64,000 nucleotides of DNA from Sphingobium amiense (GTDB lineage Bacteria; Pseudomonadota; Alphaproteobacteria; Sphingomonadales; Sphingomonadaceae). The notes beneath the pieces are model-generated. The model ran no database searches, was not told the DNA's origin, and saw only the letters and a list, made by a program, of their open reading frames with translations. How positions within the stretch are numbered: position 1 is the first letter of the stretch; every line of letters begins with the position of its first letter. Positions 44,697 to 57,863 of the stretch are shown here, one piece after another. The DNA is taken from assembly GCF_003967075.1 (NCBI RefSeq), contig NZ_AP018664.1, positions 3,323,501 to 3,387,500 of the forward strand, in the 5' to 3' direction. The position numbers were made by a program, and so were the translations under genes.

Positions 44697-47114
44697 ATGC
44701 GGTCTATGACGGCTCTCCCCCCGATTGTGCAAAGCTGGTTCGAGAGCCGGGGATGGAAGCCACGGCGGCACCAGATCGCCATGCTGGAGGCAGCCGGTCG
44801 CGGCGAGCATGCGCTGCTGGTCGCGGCGACCGGAGCGGGCAAGACGCTGGCGGGATTTTTGCCGACCCTGACCGACCTTATCGACGATCCTGCCGAAGGA
44901 CTGCACACGCTTTATGTGTCGCCGCTCAAGGCGCTCGCCGTGGACGTGCGGCGCAACCTGCTGACGCCCATCGAGGAAATGGGCCTGCCCATCCAGGTCG
45001 AAACGCGCACGGGCGACACGCCGTCCGACCGCAAGGCGCGCCAGCGCGTCCGGCCGCCGCACATCCTGCTGACGACCCCGGAGTCGCTGTCGCTGCTGCT
45101 CAGCTATCCCGACGCAGCGCTGCTGTTCGAGCGGCTGAAGACAGTGATTGTCGATGAGGTCCATGCCTTTGCCACGCAGAAGCGGGGTGACCTGCTCAGC
45201 CTGTCGATGGCGCGATTGCAGGCGATCAATCCGGATCTGCGCCGCGTGGCGCTGTCGGCGACGGTCGCCGATGTGGACGCCTATCGCGCGTGGCTGGCCC
45301 CCGATGGCGACATCGACCGCGTGACTCCGGTGATGGGCGAAGACGGCGCGGACCCGAATGTCACCATCCTCATCCCCGAAGGCCGCGTGCCATGGTCCGG
45401 CCATTCGGGCAAATATGCCGCGGCGCAGGTCATGGCGGAAATCGAGGCGCGGCGCACCACGCTCGTCTTCTGCAACACGCGGGGGCTGGCCGAACTCATC
45501 TTTCAGGAACTGTGGCAGGCGAACGAGAATAATCTGCCTATCGCCATCCACCATGGCAGCCTGTCCATCGAGGCACGGCGCAAGGTTGAATCGGCCATGG
45601 CGGCGGGCAGGCTGCGCGCGCTGGTTGCAACGGCGTCGCTCGATCTGGGTGTCGACTGGGGCAATGTGGATTGTGTGATCCAGATGGGCGCGCCCAAGGG
45701 CAGTTCCCGCCTGCTCCAGCGCATCGGCCGCGCCAATCACCGGCTCGATCAGGCGAGCGAGGCGATCCTGATTCCCGGCAACCGCTTCGAATATCTGGAG
45801 GCCCGTGCGGCGCTCGATGCGGTCGAGGCGGGGGAGCGCGATGCCGATGACTTCCGGCCCGGCAGTCTCGACGTGCTGGCGCAGCATGTCATGGGCCTTG
45901 CCTGCGCCGGTCCCTTTCGCGCGGAGGCGCTGCTGGCGGAGGTTCGTTCAGCGACGCCCTACAGCGCGCTCACCGACGAAGCCTTCGACCATGTGCTGCA
46001 CTTCATCGAGGGCGGCGGCTATGCCCTGCGCGCCTATGACCGGTTCAAGCGGCTGACGCAGGAGGGGGATGGCACCTGGCGCGTGTCCCACCCGCGATTC
46101 GTTCAGCAGCACCGGCTCAACGCCGGCATCATCGTCGATCAGCCCGTGCTCAATGTCCGTTTCGCCAATGGGCGGAAGCTCGGCACGGTGGAGGAAGGCT
46201 TCGCGTCGCAGTTGCGCCCCGGCGACAGCTTCTTTTTCTCGGGCGCGGCGCTGGAGGTGGTGCGGATGGACACCACCGACCTTCTCGTGCGTGCGACGTC
46301 GAAGCAGGCGCGCATCCCTAGCTGGGGCGGCACGCGCATGGCGATGTCGACGCGGCTGGCCGACCGGGTCCGTCATTTCCTCGCCGAACCGGATGAATGG
46401 CACCGCTTCCCGCAGGATGTGCGCGAATGGCTGGAGATGCAGAAGCTCCGTTCCGCCCTGCCCCAGCCCGGCCAGCTCCTGATCGAGACATTTCCGCACG
46501 AGGGGCGGCATTATCTGGTCTGTTACAGTTTCGAAGGATGGAACGCGCATCAGTCGCTGGGCATGCTGCTGACCCGCCGCATGGAGAGCCAGGGTCTGAT
46601 GCCGCTGGGCTTCGTGTCCAACGACTATGCGCTGGCGGTCTATGGGCTGAAGCCCGTCACCGATCCCCAAAGCCTGTTTTCCGCCGACATCCTCGACCAT
46701 GAGTTCATCGACTGGGTAGAGCAGTCCAGCCTGTTGAAGCGCGCCTTTCGCGACGTGGCGGTAATCTCCGGCCTGATCGAACGGCAGCATCCGGGCAAGC
46801 GCAAGACGGGGCGGCAGGTGACGTTTTCGACCGACCTCATCTACGATGTGCTGCGCAAATATCAGCCCGATCATCTGCTGCTGAAGGCCGCATGGGCCGA
46901 CGCGCGCGCGCGCATGACCGATGTGGGGCGGCTGGGCGACCTGATCGACCGGGCGGCGAACACGATGCTGCATGTGACGCTCGACCGGGTCAGTCCGCTG
47001 GCGGTGCCGGTGCTGATCCTGATCGGGCGAGAGCAGGTGGCGCAGAGCGCGGCGGAGGACGCATTGCTGATGGAGGCCGAAGCGCTGGTGAACGAAGCGA
47101 TGCGCGCCGATTAA
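44697..47114 (+). CDS. Ligase-associated DNA damage response DEXH-box helicase (Lhr-like)
   Basis: An 805-aa superfamily 2 helicase of the Lhr-core type. Walker A VAATGAGKTLAGF is near residue 45, the DEVH box in VIVDEVHAFAT, SAT motif in RVALSATVADVD, and motif VI in LLQRIGRANHR. The Lhr winged-helix and DUF175-like C-terminal region (RMESQGLMPLGFVSNDYALAVYGL) is complete. An ATG three codons downstream (44706) is an alternative start. Its usual partners, an ATP-dependent ligase and PdeM, are not adjacent; pdeM is at 11088. Confidence 0.93.
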   Translation: MRSMTALPPIVQSWFESRGWKPRRHQIAMLEAAGRGEHALLVAATGAGKTLAGFLPTLTDLIDDPAEGLHTLYVSPLKALAVDVRRNLLTPIEEMGLPIQVETRTGDTPSDRKARQRVRPPHILLTTPESLSLLLSYPDAALLFERLKTVIVDEVHAFATQKRGDLLSLSMARLQAINPDLRRVALSATVADVDAYRAWLAPDGDIDRVTPVMGEDGADPNVTILIPEGRVPWSGHSGKYAAAQVMAEIEARRTTLVFCNTRGLAELIFQELWQANENNLPIAIHHGSLSIEARRKVESAMAAGRLRALVATASLDLGVDWGNVDCVIQMGAPKGSSRLLQRIGRANHRLDQASEAILIPGNRFEYLEARAALDAVEAGERDADDFRPGSLDVLAQHVMGLACAGPFRAEALLAEVRSATPYSALTDEAFDHVLHFIEGGGYALRAYDRFKRLTQEGDGTWRVSHPRFVQQHRLNAGIIVDQPVLNVRFANGRKLGTVEEGFASQLRPGDSFFFSGAALEVVRMDTTDLLVRATSKQARIPSWGGTRMAMSTRLADRVRHFLAEPDEWHRFPQDVREWLEMQKLRSALPQPGQLLIETFPHEGRHYLVCYSFEGWNAHQSLGMLLTRRMESQGLMPLGFVSNDYALAVYGLKPVTDPQSLFSADILDHEFIDWVEQSSLLKRAFRDVAVISGLIERQHPGKRKTGRQVTFSTDLIYDVLRKYQPDHLLLKAAWADARARMTDVGRLGDLIDRAANTMLHVTLDRVSPLAVPVLILIGREQVAQSAAEDALLMEAEALVNEAMRAD

Positions 47115-47623
47115 GGCGCGGCGTCGGGATCGACCCGCTCTCCGCCGCAACCCTTGAGCGCTCCGTCCGCGAAGGCGATCTGCGCGCGATCCGACCAGAT
47201 GCTGTCGCTCATGCCGTCGCTGCACGGTCCTTCCGTCACGGTCATCGTCATGCCATCTCCGACATAGCGAAGGGCGCGTCCGTCATCGTCGAGCGCGACC
47301 CGATAGCGGCGCGCGGGTTGACCGGGCCGCTCCAGAATCAGCGTATCGCCCCGAACGGTGACGGCCCAGAAGGGTTCGGTCCCGATGGCGCGATAGTTCG
47401 GGGTTGGCCGTTGCGATTCTGGCGTTTCACGTGAAACCGGTGACCTGGCGAGTGGTGGAGGCGTCGGACGGGGCGGTTGCGTTGCGACGGCGGGTGAGGG
47501 CGCGGCAGCGATCGGCGCTTTGATCGCCTTGCCCGCCCCCGGCGCGGTTGCATTCGTCGTGGGGAGCGGCGATTCTCCGCCGCAGGCCGAAAGGCACAGG
47601 GCGACGAACGCCGCGCGCCTCAC
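47111..47623 (-). CDS. COG3650-type putative lipoprotein with internal parS
   Basis: A 170-aa predicted lipoprotein: VRRAAFVALCLSAC gives a lipobox with the lipidated cysteine at about residue 14, followed by a Pro/Ala/Thr-rich linker. A beta-rich domain starts near residue 78 (YRAIGTEPFWAVTVRGDTL) and ends EGPCSDGMSDSIW...GALKGCGG, resembling COG3650/META-like proteins. The start is the GTG at 47621-47623, overlapping the tag stop by 4 bp. The linker codons SPVSRETPES contain a parS core. It is convergent with the helicase gene. Confidence 0.8.
   Translation of the reverse strand: MRRAAFVALCLSACGGESPLPTTNATAPGAGKAIKAPIAAAPSPAVATQPPRPTPPPLARSPVSRETPESQRPTPNYRAIGTEPFWAVTVRGDTLILERPGQPARRYRVALDDDGRALRYVGDGMTMTVTEGPCSDGMSDSIWSDRAQIAFADGALKGCGGERVDPDAAP
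47423..47438. promoter_or_regulatory. parS: parS site inside the COG3650-type gene
   Basis: CGTTTCACGTGAAACC contains the 14-bp palindrome GTTTCACGTGAAAC at 47424-47437, identical to the core of the perfect parS at 25377-25392, with only the outermost bases differing. It lies about 22 kb from that site and is again read as VSRET in the host gene. Confidence 0.85.
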
Positions 47624-48180
47624 CTTTGAAGCTCCGTCCGGCGGAAGCAGTCCGCTGCGTGATCGTTGACCATGCCGATTGCCTGCATCCACGCATAGAC
47701 GATGGTCGGCCCGACGAACTTGAAACCGCGCTTCTTGAGATCTTTCGAAATGGCGGCTGACAGGTCTGTCTGCGCCGGAACGTGGATGCCGTCGCCTTCA
47801 ATCGGCTTCCCATCGACGAAGGACCAGACATAGGCGCTGAAATCCTTCCCCGCCTCCCGCATGGCGCAGAAGATGCGGGCGCCCGCAATCGTGGCCTCGA
47901 TTTTCGCCCGTGCGCGCACGATGCCCGGATCGCCCATCAGCCGCTCGACATCCTCCGGGCCATAAGTCGCCACCCTGTCCGGGTCGAATCCGGCGAAAGC
48001 CGCACGGAACGCCTCGCGCTTGCGCAGGATCGTGATCCACGACAGCCCGGCCTGAAAGCCTTCCAGCATCAGCATTTCCCACAGCATGCGCGAATCATGC
48101 TCCGGGACGCCCCATTCCGCGTCATGATAGGCGCAGTAAAGCGGGTCGCTTCCGGCCCAGCGGCAACGGACGCGCTCCAC
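47620..48180 (-). CDS. tag: DNA-3-methyladenine glycosylase I
   Basis: Base-excision glycosylase removing 3-methyladenine from DNA. The 186-aa protein matches Tag closely: CRWAGSDPLYCAYHDAEWGVPEHD near the N terminus (zinc ligands C and H), LEGFQAGLSWITILRKREAFRAAF, and the C-terminal KFVGPTIVYAWMQAIGMVNDHAADC with the remaining zinc ligands. The start is a GTG at 48180, 3 bp after the gyrB stop. It is probably co-transcribed with gyrB. Confidence 0.95.
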   Translation of the reverse strand: MERVRCRWAGSDPLYCAYHDAEWGVPEHDSRMLWEMLMLEGFQAGLSWITILRKREAFRAAFAGFDPDRVATYGPEDVERLMGDPGIVRARAKIEATIAGARIFCAMREAGKDFSAYVWSFVDGKPIEGDGIHVPAQTDLSAAISKDLKKRGFKFVGPTIVYAWMQAIGMVNDHAADCFRRTELQR

Positions 48181-48183
48181 GGC

Positions 48184-51257
<3,074 letters not shown>

Positions 51258-51351
51258 AGCGATCAGGCTGGTTGTGCGCAACTGGCCTTTTCCTCAAAAG
51301 CCATTTTCCGCTAAGTGGACGCGCGAAAGCCTGATGGCAGGAGCCAGTCCG

Positions 51352-52815
51352 ATGTCCACTTCGCTGCTACGTCCCCCATCCCTTCTCCGCCTGCTGGGTG
51401 CATGGCGCGCGCATGACAGCGCGGAGCCTGCCTATCGCCAGCTCGCGCAGGCGCTGCGGATGCTGGTGCTCGACGGGCGCGTAGGCCTCAATGTCCGGCT
51501 GCCCGGCGAGCGGGAACTGGCCGCAGCCCTGGGCCTTTCGCGCACCACGGTGGCCGCCGCCTTCGACCGGCTGCGCGACGAGGGCTTCCTCGAAAGCCGT
51601 CAGGGATCGGGCAGCGTCACGCGGCTGCCGGCGGGCGGCGTCGCGCCGCCAGCCATCGACATCGACATGGCGCCGGGGGGCAACATCCTCAACTGGACCC
51701 ATGCCGCCCTGCCCGCCGCGCCCGGCGTTGCGCGCGCCTATGCCCATGCGGTCGAGGCACTGCCCGCCTATCTCGGCGATCTGGGCTATGACGCGCTGGG
51801 CCTCGCGGTGCTGCGCCGTTCCATCGCGGCCCATTATGAGCGGCGCGGCTGTCCGACCTCGCCCGATCAGATCATGGTGACGAACGGCGCGCAGCAGGGC
51901 TTTTCGCTGATCCTCAAATGGCTGGCCGGGCCAGGCGACCGCGTCGTCATCGACCATCCGACCTATCACAATGCGATTCAGGCGTTGCAGCGGAACCATG
52001 TCGTGCCGGTTCCAGTGGGCCTGCCCCGCATCGGCTGGGACGTGGACGCGATGGAAGCGGCGTTCCGCCAGACCAGCCCGCGCTTCGCCTATGTGATCGC
52101 GGATTTCCATAATCCGACCGGGCGCAGCATGGACCCGGCCACGCGCCGCGCGCTGGTCGCCGCCGCGACCCGGACCCACACGCCGCTCGTCATCGACGAA
52201 ACGATGGTGGCGATGGGTCTCGATTCGGCGCCCCCGCCCCCTGTCGCGATCCACGATCCGGCGGGACGGCAGGTCATTTCGATAGGGTCGGCGAGCAAGA
52301 TCTTCTGGGGCGGCCTTCGCGTCGGCTGGGTTCGGGCCGATGCGCAGACCGTCGCGGCGCTGGGCCGCCTGCGCACCACGACGGACATGGCCAGCCCGGT
52401 CGTGGAGCAGATCGCAGCGGCGCATCTGATCGACGCCGATGTGGGGCTGGGCGACCGTGCGCAGAGCCTGCGCGCGCGGCGGGACCATCTCGTCCGCCTG
52501 ATCGAGCAGCGTCTGCCGCACTGGCAGGTCGATGTGCCCGCGGGCGGCCTCTCGCTCTGGGCCGAACTGCCGCGCGCCGAAGCGACCGCGCTGGCGGCGC
52601 TGGCGGAGAGCATGGGCGTGCGCGTGGCGGCCGGGCCGAAATTCGGCGTCGGCGGCGCGTTCGAGCGTTTCCTGCGCCTGCCCTTTACGCTCGACGAGCC
52701 GATGCTGGAGGTCGCGGTCGAGCGGCTGGCGGAGGCGGACGCCCGCCTGCATGCGCGGATGCCAAGGATGCGCGATTCGCTGGCGATGGCGCTGGAGGCC
52801 GACCGGCTGATCTGA
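51352..52815 (+). CDS. MocR/PdxR-type regulator (GntR helix-turn-helix fused to aminotransferase fold)
   Basis: A 487-aa PLP-dependent transcription regulator. The N-terminal GntR winged helix spans about residues 25-90 (YRQLAQALRMLVLDGRV, LPGERELAAALGLSRTTVAAAFDRLRDEGFLESRQGSG). An aminotransferase domain follows, with NGAQQGFSLILKWLAGPGDRV and the PLP lysine in SIGSASKIFWGGLRVGW. The start at 51352 is favoured by a GGCAGGAG tract 8 bp upstream. The target gene is not evident; no vitamin B6 or transporter gene adjoins. An intrinsic terminator follows. Confidence 0.9.
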   Translation: MSTSLLRPPSLLRLLGAWRAHDSAEPAYRQLAQALRMLVLDGRVGLNVRLPGERELAAALGLSRTTVAAAFDRLRDEGFLESRQGSGSVTRLPAGGVAPPAIDIDMAPGGNILNWTHAALPAAPGVARAYAHAVEALPAYLGDLGYDALGLAVLRRSIAAHYERRGCPTSPDQIMVTNGAQQGFSLILKWLAGPGDRVVIDHPTYHNAIQALQRNHVVPVPVGLPRIGWDVDAMEAAFRQTSPRFAYVIADFHNPTGRSMDPATRRALVAAATRTHTPLVIDETMVAMGLDSAPPPPVAIHDPAGRQVISIGSASKIFWGGLRVGWVRADAQTVAALGRLRTTTDMASPVVEQIAAAHLIDADVGLGDRAQSLRARRDHLVRLIEQRLPHWQVDVPAGGLSLWAELPRAEATALAALAESMGVRVAAGPKFGVGGAFERFLRLPFTLDEPMLEVAVERLAEADARLHARMPRMRDSLAMALEADRLI

Positions 52816-52824
52816 ACACAACAG

Positions 52825-52863
52825 AAAAGGCCGCGCGAACCCTCAAGGTCCGCGCGGCCTTCT
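52825..52863. terminator. Bidirectional intrinsic terminator (MocR gene / ppa)
   Basis: Perfect 11-bp stem AAGGCCGCGCG/CGCGCGGCCTT (52827-52837 with 52851-52861), loop 13. Read toward ppa's downstream side (minus strand) it is followed by TTCTGTTGTG with a T-run; read on plus it is followed by CTCATCC. It best serves ppa, and probably also the MocR gene. Confidence 0.75.
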
Positions 52864-52884
52864 CATCCGGTCACAGAAAGCGGA

Positions 52885-53427
52885 TTACGCCGCCTTCTTG
52901 TTCGCCTGATAGCGTTCGATGGCCTCGATCGTGATGCGCTTGGCATCCTCGGCCCCGCCCCAGGTGCCGACGCGGACCCATTTCTTCTTCTCCAGATCTT
53001 TGTAGTGGGTGAAGAAATGTTCGATCTGCTCCATGACGATGCCGGGCAGATCGTCCTTTTCCGACACGTTGGAATAATAGGGGAAGACCGAGTCGGCAGG
53101 CACGCAGACCAGCTTTTCATCGCCGCCCGCTTCGTCTTCCAGATTGAGCACCGCGATGGGGCGCGCGGCCACGACCGCGCCGGGGATGAAGGGCGAGCGC
53201 GCGATCACCAGCGCATCGAGCGGATCGCCATCGGGCGAGAGCGTGTGCGGCACGAAGCCATAATTTGCCGGATAGCGCATCGGCGTGTGCAGGATGCGGT
53301 CCACGAACAGTGCGCCCGACGCCTTGTCGAACTCATATTTTACCGGCTCGCCGCCGGTCGGCACTTCGATGACGACGTTGAGGCTGTTGGGCGGATCGTC
53401 GCCGACGGGAATCAGTTCGATATTCAT
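52885..53427 (-). CDS. ppa: Inorganic pyrophosphatase
   Basis: Soluble family I pyrophosphatase hydrolysing PPi to phosphate, which drives biosynthetic reactions forward. The 180-aa length matches the family. Active-site features are EYDK-type KYEFDKASGALFVDR, YPANYGFVPHT and the DGDPLDALVI motif, then ADSVFPYYSNVSE and HYKDLEKKKWV. The ATG at 53427 (MNIELIPVGDDP) is clear. Monocistronic, with the terminator at 52825-52863 downstream. Confidence 0.96.
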   Translation of the reverse strand: MNIELIPVGDDPPNSLNVVIEVPTGGEPVKYEFDKASGALFVDRILHTPMRYPANYGFVPHTLSPDGDPLDALVIARSPFIPGAVVAARPIAVLNLEDEAGGDEKLVCVPADSVFPYYSNVSEKDDLPGIVMEQIEHFFTHYKDLEKKKWVRVGTWGGAEDAKRITIEAIERYQANKKAA

Positions 53428-53466
53428 GGAAAAACGCCCTTGTCCTACCTGTTGCGTTAAAAGCGA

Positions 53467-55386
53467 TTATGTCCTTGGCTTGAGCAGCCGGTCGAGACTG
53501 CCTTCGCCCCCTCCTGTCTTTTCGAGGCGCGGATAGCGCAGGCCACCCGAATAATCGAGCGTCAATGTGCGGTAATATTTGTCCTGTTTGAGGATAATCT
53601 GGATGGGTGACTTGGCGCTGATCGCCGCTTTCCATGAATCGCCAGAAAATTCGTCGCCATTGACCGCGATGATCTTGGCACCCGTCGCCAGCCCTGCCCT
53701 GAACGCTGCGCTGTCCCAGACGACGCTCGCTACCTCACCGTCATTCTTGACGACCGCGCCGATGCCGAAGCTCTGGTCGACGACCTTGTTCGCGCTTTCC
53801 GATGCCTTGGTGATGCTGTTCGGCTCCTCCCCGTAGACGAGATTATATCCGCCGAGGATGAATCCGCCCTTGGGCGTCTCACGTGTGGGCTGGTCGACAT
53901 ATTTGTCGAAGAAGCCCGCCCAGTCATAGGGCGCGATGCCGTTCAGCGTCCGGATGACGTCGCCGCGATTATAGACGACCTGTCCCCAGTCGCCCGGATT
54001 GATACCGAAAAAGGCCTTGGCGAAATCGTCCAGACCCTTCCGGCCCCGCGTCGCCTTGGCGATGATCGCGTCGGCCTCCAGCCAGATCATCAGCCCTTCG
54101 TTATAATAATCCTCCGACCGCTGCCAACTCACCCAGCCCTTGGGCCGCCGGGCGGAGATGATGGGATCGTGCGTGGTATCCTCCATCGGACGCCACTGGC
54201 GGCCGACCGCCGTGTCGAGCTTCGCCGCGATCTGGGCATAGGCGTCGAGCGTCTCCTGCTTGGAGAACAGCCCCGACCGCGCGCCGAGCACATAGCCCCA
54301 GAACTGCGTCTGCCCTTCGTAGACCCAGAGGAGATTGTCCTGCATCGGCACATTGAAGTCGGGTGTCCAGAGCAGGTCGGGGCGGCGGAACTTGCCGTCC
54401 CAGCTATGGGTGAATTCGTGGGGAAGCAGGTTGCGGTCGAGCAGCGCGTCGCCCGCATCCCATTTCTTGAAATAGCCCGGCTCGACCTGATTTTCGGACG
54501 AGCGATGATGTTCGAGGCCGATGCCGCCCATCTCGTCGGTGATGGCGAGCAGAAAGTCATAATGGTTGAAGTGATATGCGCCGAACAGCGCACCCGCCTC
54601 ATCGACCAGCTTTTTGTGCTTCGCGATCTGGTCGGGCTTGAAGGCCAGTTCATCCGCATCGTCCGCCACGATGTTGAGCGTCACATTGTGGCCAAGGTCC
54701 ACCGGCTTGAAATAGCGGCCTGCGAAGACCGGCGAATCCTGCAACGCTTCATAGTCGATCGTTTCATAGGCGACGGCATTGCCCTGCCGCGTGCCGCGCA
54801 GCGCGGTCGCCGCCTGCCAGCCCGCCGGATAGGTGACGGTCGCCTGCACCGGGATCTGCCGGGTATAATAGCCGGCCGGATAGAGCGAGACGCTTTCCCA
54901 CTGGATATTGAGCATCTTGGGCGTGACGACGACGCGGCCCTGATTGCCTGCGGTCGCCGAGAGGAACTGGAACTGCGCGACGACCTCGGTCGCGCCCTGC
55001 GGCACGTCGATCCGGAAGGCGTAGACATTCAGCGGATCGCGCTTCCACGCTACCGGCTGGCCGTTGGCGGTGAAGGTGAGGCCGGTCAGTTTCTCGATCT
55101 GCCCGCGCGGCGCGTGATTGCCCGGCAGCCATTGCGGCATCAGCAGCGCCAGGGGACCGGACTGCGCGACGGGAATCGTTTCCCTGACGCGGAAGATGCG
55201 CTGGGTCGTGTCGCTGGCGTCCACCTCCAGACGGATGGTGCCGCCGGGATAGGCCATGTCCTTTGGTGCAGGTGCGGCGTTATCGACCGGCAGGGCGGTG
55301 GGCCTGGACCGTATCGCATCCTGCGCCAGCAGCGGCGCGGCGATGGCGGTGGACAGGAAGAAAGCGGCAGCAAGGCTGCGGATCAT
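53467..55386 (-). CDS. M61 family metallopeptidase with PDZ domain (exported)
   Basis: A 639-aa exported zinc aminopeptidase of the M61 (glycyl aminopeptidase) family. The signal peptide ends LLAQD at about residue 22. The zinc site HEFTH is at residues 323-327 in LLPHEFTHSWDGKFRRP, with the VYEGQTQFWGYVLG segment supplying the third ligand glutamate. A PDZ-like domain lies at the C terminus (GIGAVVKNDGEVASVVWDSAAFRAGLATGAKI). It lies on the minus strand, upstream of ppa with a 39-bp gap. Confidence 0.93.
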   Translation of the reverse strand: MIRSLAAAFFLSTAIAAPLLAQDAIRSRPTALPVDNAAPAPKDMAYPGGTIRLEVDASDTTQRIFRVRETIPVAQSGPLALLMPQWLPGNHAPRGQIEKLTGLTFTANGQPVAWKRDPLNVYAFRIDVPQGATEVVAQFQFLSATAGNQGRVVVTPKMLNIQWESVSLYPAGYYTRQIPVQATVTYPAGWQAATALRGTRQGNAVAYETIDYEALQDSPVFAGRYFKPVDLGHNVTLNIVADDADELAFKPDQIAKHKKLVDEAGALFGAYHFNHYDFLLAITDEMGGIGLEHHRSSENQVEPGYFKKWDAGDALLDRNLLPHEFTHSWDGKFRRPDLLWTPDFNVPMQDNLLWVYEGQTQFWGYVLGARSGLFSKQETLDAYAQIAAKLDTAVGRQWRPMEDTTHDPIISARRPKGWVSWQRSEDYYNEGLMIWLEADAIIAKATRGRKGLDDFAKAFFGINPGDWGQVVYNRGDVIRTLNGIAPYDWAGFFDKYVDQPTRETPKGGFILGGYNLVYGEEPNSITKASESANKVVDQSFGIGAVVKNDGEVASVVWDSAAFRAGLATGAKIIAVNGDEFSGDSWKAAISAKSPIQIILKQDKYYRTLTLDYSGGLRYPRLEKTGGGEGSLDRLLKPRT

Positions 55387-55530
55387 GGGGATCTCCGACA
55401 GGAAAATGGAGGCGGGGGCGCCTTATAGGCTTTAGCATGGCGTGGGCGGCCGCCCCTTGTCCACCCCCCGATGGACGCCCGTAAAAAGCGCGTTTCCTTA
55501 AGGGTGCTTTGACGCTAAAGGCGCTGCCCC

Positions 55531-56778
55531 ATGGCAAGACAAGAAACGCCGCGTCCGGTGCGCGGCACGCAGGACATGCTGGGGGGCACCGCAGATGCGT
55601 TTGCGGAGAGGTTCGCGCATGTCGCCGCGACCTTCGACCGGGTGCGCCGCCTCTACGGCTTTCAGCGTGTCGAGGTGCCCGTGTTCGAGCAGACGGCGGT
55701 GTTCGCGCGCTCGCTCGGCGAAAGCACCGATGTCGTCTCCAAGGAGATGTATACGTTCGATGATCGCGGCGGCGACAGCATCACGCTGCGCCCCGAATTT
55801 ACGGCCGGCATCAGCCGCGCCTACATCACCGAAGGCTGGCAGCAATATGCGCCGCTGAAGGTTGCGACTCACGGCCCGCTGTTCCGCTACGAACGCCCGC
55901 AAAAGGGCCGGTTCCGCCAGTTCCACCAGCTCGATGCCGAGATCATCGGCGCCGCCGAGCCGGGCGCGGACGTGGAACTGCTGGTGATGGCCGACCAGTT
56001 GCTCAAGGAACTGGGCGTGAGCGACGGCGTCACCCTGACGCTCAACACGCTGGGCGATGCGCCGAGCCGCGAAGCGTGGCGCGCCGCGCTGATCGCGCAT
56101 TTCGAGGCGCATCGCGGCGCCCTGTCCGAAGAAAGCGTCGAGCGGCTGGCGAAGAACCCGCTGCGCATCCTGGACAGCAAAGATCCGCGCGACCGCCCGG
56201 TGGCCGACAGCGCGCCTGACATCGACGCCTATCTGACGGACGAGGCGCGCGGCTTCTTCGAGAAGGTGACGGCGGGCCTCGACGCGGCGGGCGTGGCGTG
56301 GGAACGCAACGCCCGGCTGGTGCGCGGTCTCGACTATTATCGCCACACCGCGTTCGAATTCGTGACCGACCGCCTTGGGGCGCAGGGAACGGTGCTGGGC
56401 GGCGGGCGCTATGACGGGCTGATCGAGAATCTGGGCGGCCCGAGCACGCCCGCAGTCGGCTGGGCGGCGGGGATCGAGCGGCTGGCGATGCTGGTGGAAG
56501 GCGACTTTAGTCAAAAGCTCGATGTCATCATCGCGCTGGAGGATGATGCGCTCACTGCCATGGCGATCCGCGCCCTTAAGACGCTGAGGAACGGCGGCTT
56601 CTCCGCCGACATCGTGGCCTCCGGTTCTCCCCGGAAGCGCTTCGATAAAGCGGCGAAGATAGCCGCGCATGTGTTGCTTTCGATCTCGCACCGCGACGGA
56701 CAGGCTCATCTGAACGCTCGCGGCGACGGGACCGAGCGGGCGCTGCAAGCCGAAGCATTGGCGCGGTCTATCGGCTGA
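55531..56778 (+). CDS. hisS: Histidyl-tRNA synthetase
   Basis: Class II aminoacyl-tRNA synthetase. The 415-aa protein has motif 1 region [17 protein letters not shown], motif 2 [20 protein letters not shown], the HisA loop [13 protein letters not shown] and motif 3 [28 protein letters not shown]. The C-terminal anticodon domain is shorter than in some species. Its TGA shares one base with the prfA ATG, so hisS-prfA-prmC are translated as a block. Confidence 0.96.
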   Translation: MARQETPRPVRGTQDMLGGTADAFAERFAHVAATFDRVRRLYGFQRVEVPVFEQTAVFARSLGESTDVVSKEMYTFDDRGGDSITLRPEFTAGISRAYITEGWQQYAPLKVATHGPLFRYERPQKGRFRQFHQLDAEIIGAAEPGADVELLVMADQLLKELGVSDGVTLTLNTLGDAPSREAWRAALIAHFEAHRGALSEESVERLAKNPLRILDSKDPRDRPVADSAPDIDAYLTDEARGFFEKVTAGLDAAGVAWERNARLVRGLDYYRHTAFEFVTDRLGAQGTVLGGGRYDGLIENLGGPSTPAVGWAAGIERLAMLVEGDFSQKLDVIIALEDDALTAMAIRALKTLRNGGFSADIVASGSPRKRFDKAAKIAAHVLLSISHRDGQAHLNARGDGTERALQAEALARSIG

Positions 56779-57863
56779 TGCACATCTCCGCCGAACGCAT
56801 CGCGCAGATCGAGGCGCGCCGGGATGAGGTGCAGGCGTCGATGACGCGCGCCGATCTGCCCGCCGATGCGTTCGTCAAACTGTCCAAGGAATATGCCGAG
56901 ATCGAGCCGGTCGCGGCGGCCGCGCGCGAACTGCGCCGGTTGCGGCAGGAGCTTGCCGCGCTTGAAACGATGACCGGCGGCGAGGAAGCCGATCCCCTGA
57001 TGCGCGAGATGGCGCAGGAGGAGATGCAACTCCTGAAGAGCCAGCTTCCCGCTGCCGAGCGCGCGCTGGCGCTGCAACTCCTGCCGCGCGATTCCGCTGA
57101 CGCCCGCCCCGCCATGCTCGAAATCCGCGCCGGGACGGGGGGCGACGAAGCCGCGCTCTTCGCGGGCGACCTTTTCCGCATGTATCAGCGCTATGCCGAT
57201 GCGCAGGGCTGGAAGATCGAGCTTCTGTCCGCCAACGCGTCCGAACAGGGCGGCTTCAAGGAAGTCGTCGCTTCGATCAACGGCACCGGCGTGTTCGCCA
57301 AGCTGAAGTTCGAGAGCGGCGTTCACCGCGTCCAGCGCGTGCCCGTGACCGAAAGCGGCGGGCGCATCCACACCAGCGCCGCCACCGTCGCGATCCTCCC
57401 CGAACCGGAGGAAGTTGACGTGCAGATCGCCGATGCCGACCTCAAGATCGACATCTACCGCGCATCCGGCGCGGGCGGGCAGCATGTCAACACCACCGAT
57501 TCGGCGGTGCGCATCACGCACCTGCCCTCCGGCATCGTGGTGACGCAGCAGGACGAACGGTCCCAGCACAAGAACAAGGCGAAGGCGATGCAGGTGCTCC
57601 GCGCCCGCCTCTACGAAGCGGAACGCGAACGCACGCACAGCGAGCAGGCGGGCGCGCGCAAGGCGATGGTCGGATCGGGCGACCGGTCCGAACGCATCCG
57701 CACCTATAATTTCCCGCAGGGCCGCGTCACCGATCACCGCATCAACCTGACGCTGCACCGCCTGCCCGAAATCCTCGAAGGTCCGGGCCTTGCCGAAGTG
57801 ATCGACGCGCTGGTGGCGGAGGATGAGGCCGCGCGCCTCGCCCAACTGGACGGAGCGGGGTGA
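56778..57863 (+). CDS. prfA: Peptide chain release factor 1
   Basis: Terminates translation at UAA and UAG. The 361-aa protein has the GGQ catalytic motif in [17 protein letters not shown] (G233-G234-Q235) and the codon-reading tripeptide as PVT in [15 protein letters not shown], where E. coli has PAT. Both belong to RF1 rather than RF2, and no programmed frameshift is seen. The GGQ glutamine is the target of the PrmC enzyme encoded next; the prmC start overlaps by 4 bp. Confidence 0.97.
   Translation: MHISAERIAQIEARRDEVQASMTRADLPADAFVKLSKEYAEIEPVAAAARELRRLRQELAALETMTGGEEADPLMREMAQEEMQLLKSQLPAAERALALQLLPRDSADARPAMLEIRAGTGGDEAALFAGDLFRMYQRYADAQGWKIELLSANASEQGGFKEVVASINGTGVFAKLKFESGVHRVQRVPVTESGGRIHTSAATVAILPEPEEVDVQIADADLKIDIYRASGAGGQHVNTTDSAVRITHLPSGIVVTQQDERSQHKNKAKAMQVLRARLYEAERERTHSEQAGARKAMVGSGDRSERIRTYNFPQGRVTDHRINLTLHRLPEILEGPGLAEVIDALVAEDEAARLAQLDGAG

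Noticed and set aside
53877..53888. CTCACGTGTG as a further parS-like site
   Set aside because: Only the central CACGTG matches; flanking bases break the palindrome.
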